Positions 61,997 to 64,000 of a stretch of DNA of 64,000 bases are shown here, in pieces. The stretch's first letter is position 1. The number at the start of each line of letters is the position of its first letter. Source of the DNA: Longimicrobiales bacterium. GTDB taxonomy: Bacteria > Gemmatimonadota > Gemmatimonadetes > Longimicrobiales > Gaopeijiaceae. The notes beneath the pieces were generated by a model. It saw only the letters and a program-made list of their open reading frames with translations, had not been told where the DNA came from and did not search any database. The stretch lies in NCBI GenBank assembly GCA_028284495.1, contig JANQRP010000007.1:124001-188000 (forward strand). The letters run 5' to 3'. Made by a program: the position numbers and the translations under genes.

Positions 61997-64000
61997 CACA
62001 TCGACGGCCGCTGCTGCCCGAAGCGGAAGTCCGCCGGCGGCTCGGCACCGAGGAGGTGCTCGACGAAGTAGTTCCAGCGCCGCCGCATCATGTACGGCGT
62101 GTTCGCGAACCCGTGCCCGGCGTCCGGCAGGATGATGAGGTCGAAGTCCTTGTCGGCCTCGATGAGCGCCTGAACGACCAGGTAGGTGTTCTGCACCGGC
62201 ACGTTCGCGTCCACGGCGCCGTGCGCCAGCAGGAGCTTCCCCTGGAGGTTCCCGGCAAGCAGATGGTTCGCCTGGTTGTCGTAGCTGGTCGTGCCGTCCT
62301 CGTACTCCACGAGCAGTCCCTGCCACTTCTCGCCCCAGTCGTCCTCGTACACGCGGTTGTCGTGATTCCCGGCCTGCGACACCGCCACCCTGTAGAAGTC
62401 GGGATAGCGGAGGATTCCCGCCGTCGACGCGAACCCGCCGCCCGAGTGACCCCAGATGCCGACCCGGTCGATGTCGATGAACGAATGCCGCTCGGCGAGC
62501 TGCCGGATGGTGGTCACCTGATCGGGCAGCCCGTTGTCGCCCATGTTGCCGTAGTACGTTTCGTGGAACGACTTCGACCGACCCGGCGTGCCCATCGCGT
62601 CGACCTCGACCACGATGAAGCCGAGCTCCGCCAGCGCCTGATGGTCCCGGCGGGCGGCGCTGAAGTTCCGGCTGCCCACGCTGCCGCTCTGCGGCCCCGG
62701 GTAGAGGTAGTTCACCACCGGGTACTTCCGCGTCGGATCGAGGTTCGACGGCGTGTACATGAGGCCGTGCAGGTCGGTCACGCCGTCCCGTGCCTTCGTC
62801 GTGAAGGGGATCGGCGCCTTCCAGTCCGAGTCCTCGAGCGCGCCGGCATCCGCGGTCTCGACCTCCACCAGCACCCGTCCGTCATCGGCGCTGCGCACCA
62901 CGGTGGTCGGCGGCACGAGCGGCGTCGAGGAGCGGTCGGTGAAGCTCGTCCCGTCGGGTGACAGCTCGACGACGTGGTTGGCGGAATCGGGCGTGAGCAG
63001 GGTGATCTCGCCCGAGTCGATGTCCACCTTGTAGAAGTACTCGAAGTACGGGTCCCCCGGCTCGCGGCCCGCCCCCGTGAACCAGATCGTCCGGCTCTCC
63101 TCGTCCACGCGACGCACCTGGAGCACGACCCAGTCCCCCTGCGTGATCGGGCGAATCTCCTCGCCCGTGTTCAGATCGTGCAGGTAGAGGTGCCCCCAGT
63201 TCGACTTGGCCGAGTACCAGATGAACTCCTCGGCATCGTCGAGTGCGGACCAGTTCACGTAGCCGTCGCCCGACTCGAAGAAGGTCTCCTCGACCTCCTC
63301 GTGCACGTCGCGGACCGCACCGGTCTCCGGATCGGCCGCGCGCACGGTCGCCACCTTGTGATCGCGGCTCGACGACACGAACACGAGCTCCTCGGACCCG
63401 TTCCGCCAGTCCACGTCGGCGAACTCGCCCCCGCACCAAACGTGGTCGCAGACGGTGGAGCGGTGCTGGTCGACGGGCATGTCGAGCATCACGATCTCGC
63501 GGGTCGGCACGTCGATCACGGTGCGCTCCAGCCGGAAGATCACCGAGTCTTCCGGGAAGGGATACTTCCAGGACTCCAGCTCCGGGCGGCCCTCGCGGGT
63601 CCGCAGCATGTGGAAGACGCCGATGCCCCTCGAGTCGTGCCGGAAGGTCGCGAGCTTCCGCGAATCGTCCGACCACTTCACCACCGGGCGTGGGCTCCGG
63701 GTCCACCCGGCGTTGTTGGTGCCCCAGCCGAGTTCCTCGGTGCCGCCCTCGGTGAGGCGGACGTCCTCGCCGGTTCGGAGATCGCGGACCCAGAGATCCC
63801 AGTCCTGCTGGTACGCGGCCCAGTTGCCGTCCGGCGAGACGACGGAGAAGCGGGGCGCCTCGACCCTGCCCCGAAGGGCCTCGCGGGGCTGGCAGCCGAA
63901 TACCTCGAGGAAACAGGCGAACATCGAGCCGTCCACCTCGAACCGCGCTTCGCCCGCTGCGAGATCGATCGTCGAGAGAGGGAGGTCGTCCTCGCCGAAA
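61996..64000 (-). CDS. S9 prolyl oligopeptidase, dipeptidyl-peptidase IV type, 5' end outside
   Basis: At least 667 codons are visible and the frame is open to the window end, so the N-terminus is missing. The beta-propeller (FSVVSPDGNWAAYQQDWDLW and later blades) precedes an alpha/beta-hydrolase domain with the nucleophile Ser in GIWGHSGGGFAST and the His in LPDAGHGFAN. The DPP IV N-terminal region is recognisable from TPRxIVMLD-like IVMLDMPVDQHR. S9B enzymes remove X-Pro or X-Ala dipeptides, usually outside the cytoplasm. A GTG at 63936 is internal and should not be taken as the start. Confidence 0.93.
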   Translation of the reverse strand, partial: FGEDDLPLSTIDLAAGEARFEVDGSMFACFLEVFGCQPREALRGRVEAPRFSVVSPDGNWAAYQQDWDLWVRDLRTGEDVRLTEGGTEELGWGTNNAGWTRSPRPVVKWSDDSRKLATFRHDSRGIGVFHMLRTREGRPELESWKYPFPEDSVIFRLERTVIDVPTREIVMLDMPVDQHRSTVCDHVWCGGEFADVDWRNGSEELVFVSSSRDHKVATVRAADPETGAVRDVHEEVEETFFESGDGYVNWSALDDAEEFIWYSAKSNWGHLYLHDLNTGEEIRPITQGDWVVLQVRRVDEESRTIWFTGAGREPGDPYFEYFYKVDIDSGEITLLTPDSANHVVELSPDGTSFTDRSSTPLVPPTTVVRSADDGRVLVEVETADAGALEDSDWKAPIPFTTKARDGVTDLHGLMYTPSNLDPTRKYPVVNYLYPGPQSGSVGSRNFSAARRDHQALAELGFIVVEVDAMGTPGRSKSFHETYYGNMGDNGLPDQVTTIRQLAERHSFIDIDRVGIWGHSGGGFASTAGILRYPDFYRVAVSQAGNHDNRVYEDDWGEKWQGLLVEYEDGTTSYDNQANHLLAGNLQGKLLLAHGAVDANVPVQNTYLVVQALIEADKDFDLIILPDAGHGFANTPYMMRRRWNYFVEHLLGAEPPADFRFGQQRPSM

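Noticed and set aside
61996..63936. Taking GTG 63936 as the start of the S9 peptidase
   Set aside because: The frame stays open with protein-like sequence to the window end, and the propeller domain would be truncated.

Overview
The window is high-GC DNA (about 70% by eye) from a diderm bacterium. Gene content and order (PadR plus a large duplicated permease, DUF2911, an archaeal-type asd leading a lysine operon, PilT, TspO, many GTG starts) suggest Gemmatimonadota. That assignment is inference, because no rRNA or other phylogenetic marker was compared. Outer-membrane biogenesis genes (tamA, tamB, a TolC-like protein), lgt and several predicted lipoproteins confirm a two-membrane envelope. 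Genes are tightly packed, mostly on the minus strand, and many neighbours overlap by 4 nt (ATGA or GTGA), which suggests translational coupling. No rRNA, tRNA, CRISPR array, insertion sequence or prophage was seen.

Layout. 1-3474 (minus): the ribosome and tRNA operon rpsP-rimM-trmD-rplS-rnhB, followed by a membrane-protein gene cut by the window edge. 3592-6891: DUF2911, a secreted metallo-beta-lactamase-fold protein and a TolC-like factor, which lie between rpsP and ffh. 7046-13113 (minus): ffh, purA, a DapA-superfamily aldolase, pilT, trpS. 13230-14692: an inositol-monophosphatase family gene and hsp20, convergent. 14993-20001 (plus): asd-lysC-dapB-dapA-dapD, every junction a 4-nt overlap, giving the succinylase branch of the diaminopimelate/lysine pathway.

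20030-28609 is the most interesting metabolic region. A divergent cluster pairs a DUF1343/NamZ-type exo-muramidase lipoprotein and a serine hydrolase (plus) with a NagZ-type GH3 lipoprotein, an AmiE-like serine hydrolase, a sodium:solute symporter and a BadF-type sugar kinase (minus). It looks like a peptidoglycan (MurNAc/GlcNAc/muropeptide) salvage system using a symporter and a kinase instead of the Bacillus PTS route. A D-amino-acid aminotransferase follows.

29499-33816 (minus): PspA/Vipp1 with a YbjN-like partner, and uvrA. 33863-57657 (minus): about 24 kb of co-oriented genes, yebC-ruvC-ruvA-ruvB-queA-tgt-yajC-def-fmt-tenI/thiE-thiS-thiG-rsmB-PASTA-tlpA-cdaR-tsaD-lgt-phosphoesterase-80-aa membrane protein-tamA-tamB-htpX. 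Most junctions in it overlap or have short gaps. 57799-60952 (plus): a PadR regulator with candidate operators and its large FtsX/MacB-type permease. 60986-64000 (minus): an S9 dipeptidyl-peptidase (cut by the window end), a GNAT acetyltransferase and TspO.

Start codons were often moved from the longest open frame to a signal peptide, a Shine-Dalgarno sequence or a 4-nt overlap. Each entry says when. Two genes, rnhB and rsmB, seem to need a CTG start.
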